A stretch of DNA of 64,000 nucleotides from Solenopsis invicta (lineage: Eukaryota > Arthropoda > Insecta > Hymenoptera > Formicidae), in contig NC_052679.1 in NCBI RefSeq assembly GCF_016802725.1, positions 14,067,635 to 14,131,634 of the forward strand, written 5' to 3'. Below the pieces are notes generated by a model, which saw only the letters and a program-made list of their open reading frames with translations, was not told where the DNA came from and ran no database searches. Shown here one piece after another: positions 34,060 to 47,017 of the stretch. Position 1 is the stretch's first letter; every line of letters starts with the position of its first letter. A program made the position numbers and the translations under genes.

Positions 34060-35328
34060 GTCAGTAACGAACGACGATTACTTGTCGACATCATCCTTCC
34101 GTTCATCTCACTCCCATCCCGCTATGACCAAAACTCTTTCTTCAACGCCGCTTCGTTTCTCACAATGTGATAAGATCGCGGTTATTGATAACGTTTTCCG
34201 CTCATGTGAGCTCCTAAAATCATGAGGAGAGCCATTAAATTATTCTTATGTGCTTTGTCTTATATCAGCTTTTAGATGATTACAGAAATATTTTTTAAAT
34301 CTTGAAAATTTTGCATATTTATGTCAGAATACCCACTTTGTCACTTATATGGCATTTTTTCATTCTTATGAAGGCAAACATATTCAAATTTTTTTAATAA
34401 TTTTTTTATTATTTTATTTTATTTATTCAACATTATATCATAGAAATGTTTATCTCATCCGACAACAGAAATTTTTATGTAACTTATAATCTTTATTGAA
34501 AGTATTTATATCTTTGCGATAAGTATAAACATATATAGTTTTTAATAATTGATTGAAGAAGAATAATCATAAAATCGCAAAGTAATTATTAAAAATTTAG
34601 TTGATCAAAATATTAAGTATATTAAATATTATATGTCAAATTTGAACCCAATCGATATCGTAAAGCTAAGTAGAAGAAGTTCAAAAGCTCACCATTACGT
34701 GTCGCTGCGCCGAATCATGAAAGCGCCATGAAACAGAGCTTTTAGGAAGCTTTCCGATAATGTTGGAGCTTTTCACGGTCGGTAAGGAAGATCATGAGGC
34801 TTTCCAACAGACTGTAACAATCAGAGAGAACGTTAGCACCTTCTTTGCTTACTCGGTAATTGACCAAAGCGTTCAATATATAGTTTTCATACACTCGGAC
34901 TATTTTTTGAATTTACCCATTGTTATTACTATACTTTTCGACATTGCCATTAACAGATACATAAAAAAAAATTATAAATGAATATATCATATGGTATTAA
35001 TTATCATGAGTTTCCAACTGAGTTTCCAACATATTATATCGACATATTGTTACAAAGTGTAATTGTCGATAATGCCTTTGCTCATTATACGATTAATGAG
35101 CATTCAATCAATGTCAACATTAAATCATTATTTTGACAAAATCTAAGAGTTAAAGCGTTGGTGTTCTCATTTTGAACAAGAATACCTTTATGTATTTACA
35201 AGACAATGAATCATGTGGGTAGATCCTTTGTACTAAGGTAGATTGGCTGCGGTCCATTGCATACGCGACTCCCTGTTGTAATTAACGGCACTGTATATTC
35301 TGGGGATAATTACAATAATGTGTTTCAG
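34060..35328 (+). other. Intron of the CUB-domain gene (1.27 kb)
   Basis: Bounded by GTCAGT (34060) and TGTGTTTCAG (ending 35328). AT-rich, with a moderate-GC patch at 34650-34870 that has no supported exon. Confidence 0.8.
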
Positions 35329-35403
35329 AGCCGGACAAGGTCCCGGGGGCCGTTACGGGAAACCCCAAGTACTCGGTCATCGGACCAGCTGTCAGCGCTA
35401 CTA
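35329..35403 (+). CDS. Coding exon: CUB-domain protein, post-CUB linker
   Basis: The 75-bp exon sits between acceptor AATGTGTTTCAG|AG and donor GCTACTA|GTAAGT. The single G left by the previous exon plus AG makes Glu. The exon then reads PDKVPGAVTGNPKYSVIG followed by PAVSAT and ends with one base of a codon (phase 1). It is GC-rich compared with both flanking introns. The peptide is Pro/Gly-rich, as expected of a linker after a CUB domain, and has no motif of its own. The next exon (phase 1 entry) was not found in the remaining 28.6 kb. A shifted acceptor two bases downstream would break the frame. Confidence 0.85.
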
Positions 35404-37320
35404 GTAAGTATACATTGCATGCTTTGCACGCGATTTATCACCTTTCTTAATCAATAATTGCCTTGCAACGTCCCATGGTACTTCCTCCGCGGAAGATAAA
35501 TTTGTGCGGACTAAAGTACTGTAAAATTGGAATTTTACCTTAACGATGGTAGGCATTACCTCGGTTAAATGTGAAAAAAGTACAAGGATTGTCTGCACCG
35601 ATAAATGATATGGCTTACGAACTTGTATCATAAATTTATCAGATCTGCTAGCTTCATAAAAAAAACACACAGATAAACAAGATAAATTATCACACCCGCG
35701 GGACTTTTCGAACGACTGAAACGTAATCTGGGAAACGTGACGCACAGTCCAGGAAACGGGATACCTCAATGTAAAATAAAATTTTACTTTAGACGCAACA
35801 TACTTTTATGAAGTCTGAAAGAATAAGGGTAACATCAGCCTCGAGGGTATATGGATCCTGTCGTTGTTTAAAAGGATTATTTTGATGTCTTCAACATGAA
35901 TGTCGGCGAATACGTGTAGAAATATGATTTTCCCCAGAGCCCTCGACACATAACTTCTCCGTAACGTAGCAGCGTATAAACTTTGTGAGTACTTTACGCT
36001 TGTAGAATCATCACCCGTATATTATGGACGATGGTGAAAGCTCGACGGACTCCAGACTTCACGACTTTTTCATGAAAATAAGATGCTTGTCTCCTAAATA
36101 TTTACCATAAACTTACTTGACAAATTGACTCCCGCCGATGACTTGACTTCTCTCTATTTGTTTGTTTCCACGGCTTCAAATTCAAAACTTATTCCATCGT
36201 TTAGTAATACTTACGATATAGGCGCAATTTAGAAATATCAAACGTTATAATGTTTCTATTCTATATATATTTCTGTCTATAAATTTATTTTTTTCATTAT
36301 ATTATTGTGCGATGAAAAAGAACATGATTTACAGATTAAATCTGCAAATCAGTCACAGTGATTGTAATTTATTTTAAATTTATAACTAATGTATATATAC
36401 ATATTGGTTATTTCTTCCATAATTTGCAAAATTTTAATTACACATTCCTGATGTAAAAATAAGACAAAGTACAAAAATGTTGACGGTATAATACTTTTTA
36501 CATAAGAAGTACTTGCAGTAGACAAATCAAGTAGTCTAAAGTTAATGTGGTCCGACAGTACATCATACAATGAGTACTTTTGAGCTCTTGTTACAATTTT
36601 TATAAACTTGAAGTAATTACAATAATGTTGAAATACTTCATTTCTTAAGTCATATTTAAACATAAAAAATAAGACTATTGTATCCATTGTACACATCATA
36701 ATTGTATAAAAAGATTTTAAAAATAATTATATCGAATTGTCAAAACTTGCAATGTTATACAACTTTAAAAAAGACATCCAGAGATTTCATATAACTCAAC
36801 AACCTAATGGAAAATATATACTGATAAGGCTGCAAAACTTATAAACAAATAGTTTTGTTTTTATTAATAAAAAATATTTACACGCCATTTACACTAGCAT
36901 TATGACGTTTATAACCATTTTTATTTAAAATTTATTACATTGTGTTCAAAATGTTTTAAATTTATCGCGGTAAACATATTTCTTAAGGAATTAAATTTGT
37001 TCTCACATTTCTTAAGAAATATGTATTTCTTAAGAAATATATTTATCAGACTCCGGTAAATAATTGAAAGGAGTTAGTAGTAGGATGAATTAAAGAAACA
37101 ATTGTTTCTATTATTTCAGAAATGGTTCAAAATGCAGGAATTAATTTAATTCAATGAGCACGTCTTTGTATAGAATTAGGAGAGGAACATTTTATACTAT
37201 TAAACTGAAATACGGTCCAACCAATGATACAAATATTTTCACTTAACGAAAATCCAACATTTTATATATAACAACCTAATATATGTACATACAGGATCAT
37301 TTTAAAGTAGAAAATAATGC
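35404..37320. other. Start of the long downstream intron, nothing recognised
   Basis: Moderate GC to about 36.1 kb, then AT-rich. Near 36975-37050 ATTTCTTAAGAAAT occurs twice, with neighbouring partial copies giving a small palindrome cluster flanked by GCGGTAAA and CCGGTAAA. Confidence 0.45.
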
Positions 37321-38070
37321 ATTAAGTCTAATGTCGTTACTGTTATAATTATTTTTTGTAACAAGAGTTACTTTTATTCATTACGCTAACGTCGTTACGC
37401 TTTTAAAATGACGATAACGAATTTTATCGTTACTGTAAAATGAACGCATAGTCAAAAGATTGTTCCCACCATTATATAATATACTTTGGGCTAGAATGAC
37501 GGTGATGGGACACGTAGGAGATTTTGTCTCCTCGGATGTGTGCGTGAACTTAATATTATATACGATGGCATTATTTCATTTTGCTTCCTTTTTTATACTA
37601 ACAGAAATAAACAAAATTAGAACTTGTAAAAATCTGAATTTATTATTGTCTGAAAATGTACATAACAGTTGCTTTTATTATTATTATTATTATTGTTGTT
37701 GTTGTTGTTGTTATTGTTATTATTATTATTATTATTATTAGAAACATACGTATGCATCATGTTGTGATTAATCAAATTACTATAGATTTCGTCCCTATCA
37801 GCAGACAATGTTTTTTACATATTTGTTCTTTATTATAACGTTTTTTAAATATTTAAAAAACATTTAAAAAATATTGTTTCCTGATAGGAGTATTGAACTG
37901 GTGAAACACCGATATAGACAATTGAATGTCACTCTGAAAAAAAATCATTAAAATTTTGTAAAAAAATAACAAATTGTTATTTTTTATGTAACGATAACAT
38001 GTTGCATTTTAAAATTAGTAATAAATAGTTATTTTTTACGTAATGATAATGCTAATATATTACTTGTATA
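37321..38070. repeat. GTAAC/CGTTAC-rich repeat patches
   Basis: Bases 37330-37440 and 37950-38060 carry repeated GTTAC/GTAACG units with T-runs, like the ends of the element at 23253-24520 and the patch at 15110-15245. They may be fragments of the same family. No clean TIR is seen here. Confidence 0.45.
37675..37740. repeat. (TTA/TTG)n microsatellite
   Basis: A TTA run, a TTG run and another TTA run in one tract. It produces a poly-Asn artefact on the minus strand. Confidence 0.95.
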
Positions 38071-38343
38071 AAAATCCCCAACTCTTGACCAATCTTTTTT
38101 CGGCAATGGATGATTGTCAGAGATTGGAAAGAAATTTTTCATTACCGCAGCCTATCTGTATTTTAGTTTAATAGTATAAATTGCGTAACAGTGACATCGA
38201 TTTTCCGAAAGTAGGCTAGTAAATCTAGGTCAAGTCTGACATTTTAAAAGCTAATTTCACAATCTCTGGTTAAGTATCAACCGTAAGTGATTATTTCTAG
38301 TCGATTCTATTTAACAGCAAATGCGATTGATCAATTCCAATAA

Positions 38344-38386
38344 AAAAATCTGCCGATTAAGTTAACCGGGGGTTGTAAAACTAGCC
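38344..38386 (-). repeat. Dispersed repeat, copy 2 (partner at 4537)
   Basis: Inverted match to 4537-4579 (see that entry), with about four mismatches in 43 bp. Both copies are near GGAATTG strings, so the similarity extends a little further at the inner side. Confidence 0.7.
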
Positions 38387-38651
38387 CTAAATGGAAACAT
38401 AGGTCCAACAAAGCATCGTTGTATATATTTTTTGAAAAACAAATAACTTTTATTTAAATTATTTGTTATACTTATCATAGTTTTTTCGAGACAAATAAGG
38501 AAATGTTGAATTAAAATTAATGTAAAGTACTGAGTAGAAACATGGCAAAAATGTTTATAAATAAAATTTTCGCTACTTTAAGAATAATCTCATTTATAAA
38601 TGCGCGTTTTTCTTTAACTCTGTTGCTGATCAATTTTCTTTCAAACCTCCT

Positions 38652-38709
38652 TACACACGCACACGCACACACAAACACACGCGCGCGCGCGCGCGCGCAC
38701 ACACACACA

Positions 38710-38774
<65 letters not shown>

Positions 38775-38777
38775 TCT
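38652..38777. repeat. Compound microsatellite (CA)n(CG)n(CA)n(CT)n
   Basis: Roughly 30 bp of CA/CG mixture, 19 bp of pure CG, 12 bp of CA and 65 bp of CT run together. The CG and CA blocks are Z-DNA-prone and the CT block is H-DNA-prone. Confidence 0.95.
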
Positions 38778-41700
38778 ACTCGCAAGGACAATAGTTGTTA
38801 TATACTCTGACAGACATATTGTGTAAATTCTGCACAATAACAGCATCAGGAATTGACATTAAAATTTTGCAATAATTGCACTAAAATGACCTCATAACTC
38901 ATAACGCAGCAATTTTGTCGAATAATAAAATTTCTAAATAACTTTCTAAAGTTTTTGGAGTGGAATTTTATCTAAAAGAGTGGAATTTCACTCCAAAGAT
39001 TTTAGAAAGAGTATTTGGCAAAAATTGAACAATATAAACGAAAAGCCTTAACAGAAGCTAAATCTTAGTGTTGATATTTATTGGGTGATTTTATATACCT
39101 CTTCAAGTTCACGAAATTGCGCACCAAATAACTTTTCGGTATTAAAACACTGTTCTAAGTTGAACAAAAGTTATTAAATTGAAAATCAATTTTATAATAA
39201 CTGATTCTAACAAGCGTTTAAATGTGAGAACTCTTTCCCACCTAAAGAAAGAACTAAAAAATTTAAATTTAAAAGTTAATGTTTGAAATATAAATATTTT
39301 ACAATTATTTCAAAAACCATTTCATTCTTTATTTAGAATGTAACAATGCCGAATATATAATATTTCATGTTGCAATATTATAATTATACATTTTTACAAA
39401 CATGTAAATGGATATGTAAAACACGCGTTAATTATATTTCTAAATGTTTTATACGTAATACTTTTAAAATATTTTTTTCAATTATTAAACAATGTTTTTC
39501 TAATTTTAATTTTGAAAATATATCTACAAAATAATTCGTCATGTCATCATAATTTTATTGAAACAAATATGCAATATATATTTATACAAATTACGAGCTT
39601 TTATTTACATCCATCGTTTTCGATGCGCGCAACATATGCACACGGGGCCCTTTAACATTTAATCACATGCATTCAAATTATTCAAATACTCCGAGACTTG
39701 ATTCTAATCTCAATTTGTACGTGGTACTCTCAAGACCTCCGACATGTTTACTCATGTAAATCTATCTCTTAATACGGGTGAACAACAACAGCTGCGGCGT
39801 ACGTAGGAATGCGTGACAATGAGAACCTTTACCAGCACAAGGAGTCATGAGGGTGCTCGAGGCTCGAATGCCATTGAGGATCCTATGAGACGCCGAAGCT
39901 TATGAAGGACGATCCTGTCTTTCAATTCTTCTTCATACGATTCTAGAATTAAAACAGCTACAAATAAAATCGATACGCGATACATCGGCCTGCTTTTATT
40001 TCCCAAGTATTACGCTATAAATATTCAAAGTATGCATTGATATATTTTCGTTCCGTTATGTTTGAAAAAAATTGACATTTAATTAAATTGACATTTTTTA
40101 TCCTTTGTAATATCGTACAAAATACGGCAGACTAACGAACAATTTCTCAAACACTTTAGCGTTGAGATCGTCAATAGGCGAATTAATGATCGCGAGAGGG
40201 AGATTGAAGTGTTTTGAAAAACAGTATCGGTAGATCTCGATCATAGATCCGTGGCACTCTTGTGCACTAACTGTAATTACGTAAAGTGAGAATGAGCAAT
40301 GTCGTCGTAGTAAGAGTGGGTTTCATTTACGTAATTGGTTAGTTACGTGAAAATATAGTCGGTTCGCATCGTGAAAACCTACCAAGGGGTTAACTTTTGC
40401 GTATTCTCGCCTCTCTCCACGTCTTCCTTTTTTAATCGAACGGGAACGAAACGGACGTCGATAAGGTAATTACCGTAGAAATTAAGTGCGCCGATAAATA
40501 GACGGGGAAAGTTGTTCTATCGGAAACGGATGGTCAGGTTTTCCAATTTTTTTACACTTGATTGTGAGAGAAGGAACAAATTGCTTACCGGGACGGTGTA
40601 CACTGGGCGCAATAACGTGTACATCCAGGATCGCTTTATAGGTCCCTCGTACAGTGCGCTGTTTACCGTACAAGGCGGAGTGAAGCGAATAAGCAATAAA
40701 TAATGTGGACAAACTCGCGCGTGTCAACGAGGGTAATGTTCCGCTAAACGTATATACACGTTAGCTCCCCGAAAAATAACGTATTTCGTCGTGGATAATG
40801 TCAGCCGCGAGACGGTAAATTCTGATGGCTATGCCAGACTGTCGTCGCCTCGACCGACGACGACGACGACGGCGGGAGACCGAGGGTCGAGAATGCGAGG
40901 GAGAAACGAAACGGGAATGTACGAATGATGGATCGAAATTCTACAATTTTCTCACTCCGTTCGGGAAGGTGCTATGTATGTGCTATGCTCGCACGATGCT
41001 AACTTTGCAAACGATGTAACGTTGTTTCCCGGTATTTTACGCTCGTCTCCAAGCCGGAAAGTACGCTTTCCTGTGAAACTAATAATAACTTTCTGCACTG
41101 CGCACGCTTTACACTTAAGATGTAAGTGTCGCAAACTTCGTGCGACGTACCCAGTTGCGATAACAAATTTCCCTTACTACTATTAGAGCGATTTAATTGC
41201 CGATGAAATATCGTTCCTTCTGTCAAGGGCTAGAATAAAAAGATTCTTCTTTTCTCGCGAGGATGATGAATGTTATCTAGACGGTAACATCGGCGTTATG
41301 GTCTTATAGCACGATTGTGGTAGGTACGGTCTCTTTTTCTTAACTTATTAAACCTCTTAAATTCATATCATTTATATGGGACGACACTATTAACTCGACA
41401 AAATATTGATAGCGCGTTTTGTCTAACAAATTTCAAGAATCACGAATCACGGCTGTCGATTCGCTTAGCGGAACAGATCATTTTGTAATTGCAATAATGT
41501 ACCACAACAATATCGATAAACTTTAGATTGATGTGCCGTTACGGCTCATAATTTATGAAGGGAATAACAAATTTACATGGCCGTAAGTGGGGCGCAAGCA
41601 CTCCAATTTTATATTCTTGAATATTCAAGTTATTCATCAGTTATGAATATGTACGCTCATCTAGCGCATTGCACACGCACCTAGTTAAAAATATTCTACT

Positions 41701-42431
41701 GGCGTGCTGATCAGGTATACAGGTGTATGCATAACGGTAAATTTACTACATAATGAATGGCACATTGATGTCGCATACCTCAATCGCAGATATTGTTTGT
41801 TATACGCTAATTTATTGAACAGGTGGCTGCAAATATGTATGAACGGTGCGTTGCACGCCGTAAAAGAAAAGAGATACTCTCGAGTATTTTTTGTGGAAAA
41901 TTCGAAAAATTGCAATGATTATTGTCGTGATTTATTTTATGAGAATTTGTCAATCAATTACACTGAGAATTTATCAACTGAACCGTGATTCTTTTTCATT
42001 CGATCGTTGAATTTTATTTAGAATTGCCATACATGCATTATAATTGCGAGGAAGTTCGTGGTTGCTGTATTACAGTATATATCAAGCCATTACAGCGTAA
42101 AAGCATCGCGATAAAACGGAAGAGATACTTATACCCTCTCCGAAAGGATTTCTGATAACAAAATTAAAAATATTCTCCATGACTTAATTTCATTACAATC
42201 ATATGCGGTATAAAAGTAAAGTGATGTTAATACGAGATCTGTAATTTCCGTTCTCCTTCATCGAATTATTATAAACGTGATTGTCTTCTAACATAACAGT
42301 AATATAATGCATAAACTTTATCTTATATATTCTTACATTCAGAATAAAAATTTACTTGATGTTACGATATACGATTAAACGCTACGCGAAATATTATCGA
42401 TAGGGAATGTGTGGACAAATACTCACTTGTA
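38778..42431. other. Intronic stretch; GC-richer 39.6-41.7 kb
   Basis: A hairpin GGAGTGGAATTT.../TGGAATTTCACTCC lies at about 38957-38996. The GC-richer part includes a (CGA)n tract at 40851-40872 and open frames on both strands (40482-40727, 40952-41226, 41685-41988). These lack domains, in-phase splice sites for the CUB gene, or any other support. Confidence 0.4.
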
Positions 42432-43453
42432 CATTAAGAGAATTATTTATAAAAATAAAAATTTTACTTGATTTGAAAAAATAATTTATTTGTATATTTC
42501 TAACTAAATATTTATTCAAAACAAATTAATACATTTTGTTGATTAAAAAAAACATTTTTTTTAAATTATAAACGTAAAAACATTTTTTTAATTAAAAAAC
42601 ATTTGTCTAACAAAAAAACTCAATAATTGACTCAAAAAAAACAAATATTAAATATAAAGAAATGTTTGTCTCATTAAAAGGTTTTTTGTTAAATTTAAAA
42701 AAATAATGTCCAGAATAAAAAAATTTGTAATTTAAATTTAAAGAATGTTATTTAAAAAATTTTTGTAACGCTTTTTCAGACCAACATAAAATATTCAAGT
42801 AAAAATATTTACATCAATTATAAACTGTTAGTCACAGGTATTTGCATTAATATAGTATTTAATATACTGCACTGTTAAAACGCTTTATTTATTTTTATTT
42901 CAGAGCTCAATTTTAAGGTTTATATTCATTACTTCATCATCACTTTATAAAAACATGGTTGAATGCTGTGCCTTTTATTCCATTGTATGTGGTTTTCTAA
43001 TTACGAGAAATAAAACTTTGCCGCGTCTATCTGTCGATAATACCACGTACTACTCTAGCTTTCAATCTCATACAATACAAATATTTGGTTGCTTGAATAA
43101 AATTTGTTATTTAAAACAAAAATATAATATTTTTCTGCAAATAAATAATTTATTAACAAAACAATTTATTTAGATTTTCTTTATTTATAACTTAAATAAA
43201 TTTTTATTTAATTACAAGTTTTATGTTTAAAAATTCTCATTTTCTTCTTCATAAAAAATTTTTACATTACAACAATTTAAATTAAAGAGATCCTTTTTAA
43301 ATTAAAAAATTTTAATTTTAAAAAATTACTTTGTGTATATAAAAAAATACTTTGAATGCATAAGTGTATTTCTAAAATCTAAAAAATATTTCTCTTAATT
43401 AAAAAAAACACCCAAAGAAATATTTTTTAATTTAACAAATATTTATCTCAGTG
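42432..43453. mobile_element. CACTGA-ended AT-rich TIR element, copy 3 (about 1.0 kb)
   Basis: The left end is degenerate (CATTAAGAGAATTATTTAT). The right end, inverted, begins CACTGAGATAAAT. TA flanks both sides (42430-42431, 43454-43455). The core (about 42900-43080) is clearly homologous to that of 16071-17078 (TTACTTCATCATCA, TTTTCTAATTACGAGAA and ATCTGT..ATA.). Length is also nearly the same (1022 versus 1008 bp). Confidence 0.82.
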
Positions 43454-46400
43454 TAAGAAAGATTTAACTCTAAACATTATAATTAATGCATCCGCTGAAA
43501 GCCCAACCTTTGCTTATGCGTAAAGCGAGTTCTCATGAGCCTTTACGCTGTGAAGTGAGATATTTTTTTATATTTTTACGGAATGGACTCTTTTATGGGC
43601 CTTCTTGAAAATGATAAAAAAAATTCTTTAAATTCTCTCTTTAATTCAATTTATTATTAAATTAAGAACATTATGAAATTATTACAAATTTTCATTGTCT
43701 AAATCTGTCTGTAAAAATTAATAGGACAGCGTCAAGGTTATTTTATTCTAAATTTGAGAATTTTCCGTTTAAAAATGAAATATTCTTTTCCCAACAATAA
43801 TTATATGATTGTCCCTACATTAATCTTGTTTTATAATACATGGTAAGGTTGCCGAAATTGCACCACTTTTGACATAAAAACTTATAACTAACAAATTATG
43901 AGGAATATTTTTAATTTTGTTACGTCATAATAAAATACAACATTTCTTTTTTTATATTTATTTCTTTCAAAATTTTGTGTATTAGCATAAATTTTTAAAA
44001 GACCATTTTTAAAAAACCTTTAAATAGTGCGATTTAAGCAACTAGTCTCCTAAATCGAATTACAAGTTAATAACATTACTCTTTCTGGGATAAAACAACA
44101 CTTTTTCTGCTAGATTTTTTCTCTGAAAAATCCGTTGAATTAACATAATTTTATTAATATAGGAGATAAATACCGTAGTAAACTAAATGTAATTTCCGTC
44201 AATGTCATAATTTCGATCATTTTTCAATAATATTGCAATAACATTGCTACATTACGGTAATATTGTTACAATATATGCTCTGTATGATTATTACATTTGA
44301 TTTCATATTATATATAACCATCAAAGCAATAGTGCGATTTAGGAGACTAAAGCATTTTTTAAAAATTTATTAATTTAATTTACAAATAAGAACCCAAAGT
44401 TATTTAAACTTTATTAATCTAATTTTAATAATATTCTGATCATTACAAATTATCAAAATTTAGATTATTTATTTTACTTTTTTTACAATCAAGCTACGAA
44501 GTGTGTTGAAAAATAGCGGCAAAGTTACGATTTTTCTATAAATATTAATAATAAAATTTCTATTGTTCTTAACATGTTGAGTTCAGTGAAGGTAATGTGA
44601 TGATAATGATACGTATTTCCTAAATAATCCCACAAAAAGTGTACAGGCACTGTAGTAGAATTTATACGCGAAGTAATACAATTTAGGAGCCGGTGCGCGA
44701 TATCGGCAACCTTATAGATGAGTAATAGCATACGATTCGACCCAGAAATCTTTTCTGTGAATGCATCGTCAATGATGAGAGGAAAAGAATCAAAGAAAAG
44801 GGAAGCATTGTTATCGTATGTAAGGACAATGTAATGTGTGCTATCCTATCGCTAGGCTCTACCGACAACATCCAACACAACGAGGTTTGATCATAATAAC
44901 GTTGGCCGTAAAGCGCGCCCACCTGCGTCTATGTGTCGGATGCAGAATGATCCACTCGAAACGAAACGACCTCGCGTGATAAAGTGGGTACTAAACCGGC
45001 CGCGGCAAAAAAAAGGACTTGTAGGATCCTATTATCGACACTTGTCCGGCGGACACTGCGTACGCAACCGCCGAAATTTACGGCTGAGCATTTTACCTTT
45101 TATCCCTCTCCCTCTCCCCAAAAGAAAGTTTCTTCCAATTGCTCCCCTCCGCCGTTATGGAGAGAATTATTACGATGTTCACGTGTAAACTACGGGAAAA
45201 CGATTTAGAGAAGATACCAATTGATAGCATAGGAGTGTATTTATCAATCTACGAGTTATTCGTCACTTTTCTTTTGTTGAAACGCTTAAATATTCTAAAT
45301 AACAAATTTAAATGTATGTCGCATCGCCCAAATTGATCTGTTTATATTTCTTTTTTATTTGCATAATATTTGAATAATTGCTACAATTTGCGCGCGACTA
45401 TGTAGTAGGCATTCCGCAAACGCTGTTCATAAACATTATGCGACGAACGGCATTAACATGTAGCTGGGGAGTGCTCGCGCACCTCGCCACGGGAATCATA
45501 CGGGATGTCGATAAATCGTCGTGACTGCAAGCAGTGGATCTCTTGCCGGCGAGCCGTCGATTCGGCGACTGGCTATCGATTTCTCCGCGTGTGTGCGGTC
45601 GGGATACCGAAATCGAGCGTCCCGAGGTAAGTCCCGGACTGTCGGAAATGTATAAGATCCATCTCGCGCGCTTTTCAGGGATTGACGTTGAAAGAGTCAC
45701 GATTTACGTTAGCCCTTTTCTCCATGGAGAAAGGAAGAAGAGAGACGACGGGGAGTCGGTGACCCCTCGGAAGCCGTAGAAATCTAATAGACCGCAAGCG
45801 AGGATGAGATATTGGCTCGGAGATCGGTCTCGATCGATGAAGCGTAACAGTACTTACCCTAACGTATCGTGAAATTCGTATTCAACCCGTTCTCGCGGAT
45901 ACGGGACTTACCCGATCGTTTTACCCGCCTTGTCCGCGCGGCCCTGACGATTGAATTAACCAGCGTGAACGAATCCAGCTTTTCACGCCAATCAATAGCG
46001 CCTGCTTGTCTTTTTGACGTTTTCTTGGACTTTTTGCGAATGAAAAATAGGATAGATCCAGACTAATGATTAAAATACCTTTTAATGCGACTCGCGTAAA
46101 ATTGCCCTGATAAAGGCGTTTACGCCACATTTATATGTTTAATGAACTGTGCATTAAATTGCTACGAGAGAAGTTTACTGAGCAGAGCTGTACGCCATTT
46201 GCTGTTGATAAAGACAAACGAGTTTTCCGATTTGCCGAGTCCGAAATTGGTCGCGTAAGCGTAGTGACTATTCAACACTCACCACATCGATCATATTTTT
46301 TTCCAGTACAATTGTATAGTTTCTGATGACAAGTAAATTTTCAGACAAGATGAAAACTTATAATACGTATAATGAATGTTAAACTCATATATTCGAAACA

Positions 46401-46690
46401 TCTAAACTGGATGAACGATTTGCAAAATTATGAATTAATTGATTGGAAAACAAGATGGTATTATGAGCCATCTATTATGGTCACTCATAGGTCAAAGTCG
46501 CTTATTATGAGATACCTTTTTTTAAAAGCTTATAATTTATTTAATCTATACCATTAACTCCTGTTTTTAAATTATGGTAAATATATTTAAATTTTAACGC
46601 CCAAAGTTAGCAATCGATCATAGTTATACTTTGTTATATATAAAATTGTTTATCAAAATTGCCGATTTTGTTAATTTAAAAAAAGGTTCC
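43454..46690. other. Intronic stretch; GC-richer 44.5-46.3 kb
   Basis: No gene is supported. At 45457-45626 an open segment ends in CCCGAG|GTAAGT, a good donor consensus, but no convincing acceptor precedes it and neither open frame shows a domain. It could be a 5' exon of another transcript. Confidence 0.35.
44024..44352. repeat. Inverted repeat family AGTCTCCTAAATCG
   Basis: AGTCTCCTAAATCG (44044-44057) and its exact inverse CGATTTAGGAGACT (44335-44348) bound a 300-bp AT-rich unit. Both ends also show ATAGTGCGATTTA. Related ends occur at 51088-51114 and 51795-51813. This is a likely MITE family. Confidence 0.6.
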
Positions 46691-47017
46691 TAATATGAGA
46701 CACAAGGGTTTTTTTTATATAAGATAGGTCTCATCGACTTGGACCTTACTAAGTTCAAATTAGGCTCCAGATTCAAAATCTAGTTGACCAATCAAATAGC
46801 TCTTTCAAAACTCAAAAACTTTTGTACGTAAGATTTTTCTACAAAATTTATTCTCTTCGAGACATTTTAAAGTCTCAATGCTAATGCTTAGGACCATAAC
46901 TTTCAAGCCTCGTAATTCGAAAGAAACTCCAATGAAAAACTTTGTTATAGTATTTTAGAAAGATCTCAAAGTAAGAATATGCAATAACAAACATGGATTT
47001 TTGAGTGTCTCATATTA
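46691..47017. mobile_element. Possible MITE with TAATATGAGACAC ends
   Basis: Perfect 13-bp inverted ends (46691-46703 and 47005-47017) enclose 327 bp without an ORF. A partially similar string (TTATTATGAGATACC) lies upstream at about 46503. No target duplication is evident. Confidence 0.45.

Noticed and set aside
37617..37808. Poly-Asn ORF on the minus strand
   Set aside because: Translation of the (TTA/TTG)n microsatellite.
38517..38846. ORFs with RERE, SLSL and HTHT repeats
   Set aside because: Artefact of the compound CA/CG/CT microsatellite; the same applies to 55217-55436.
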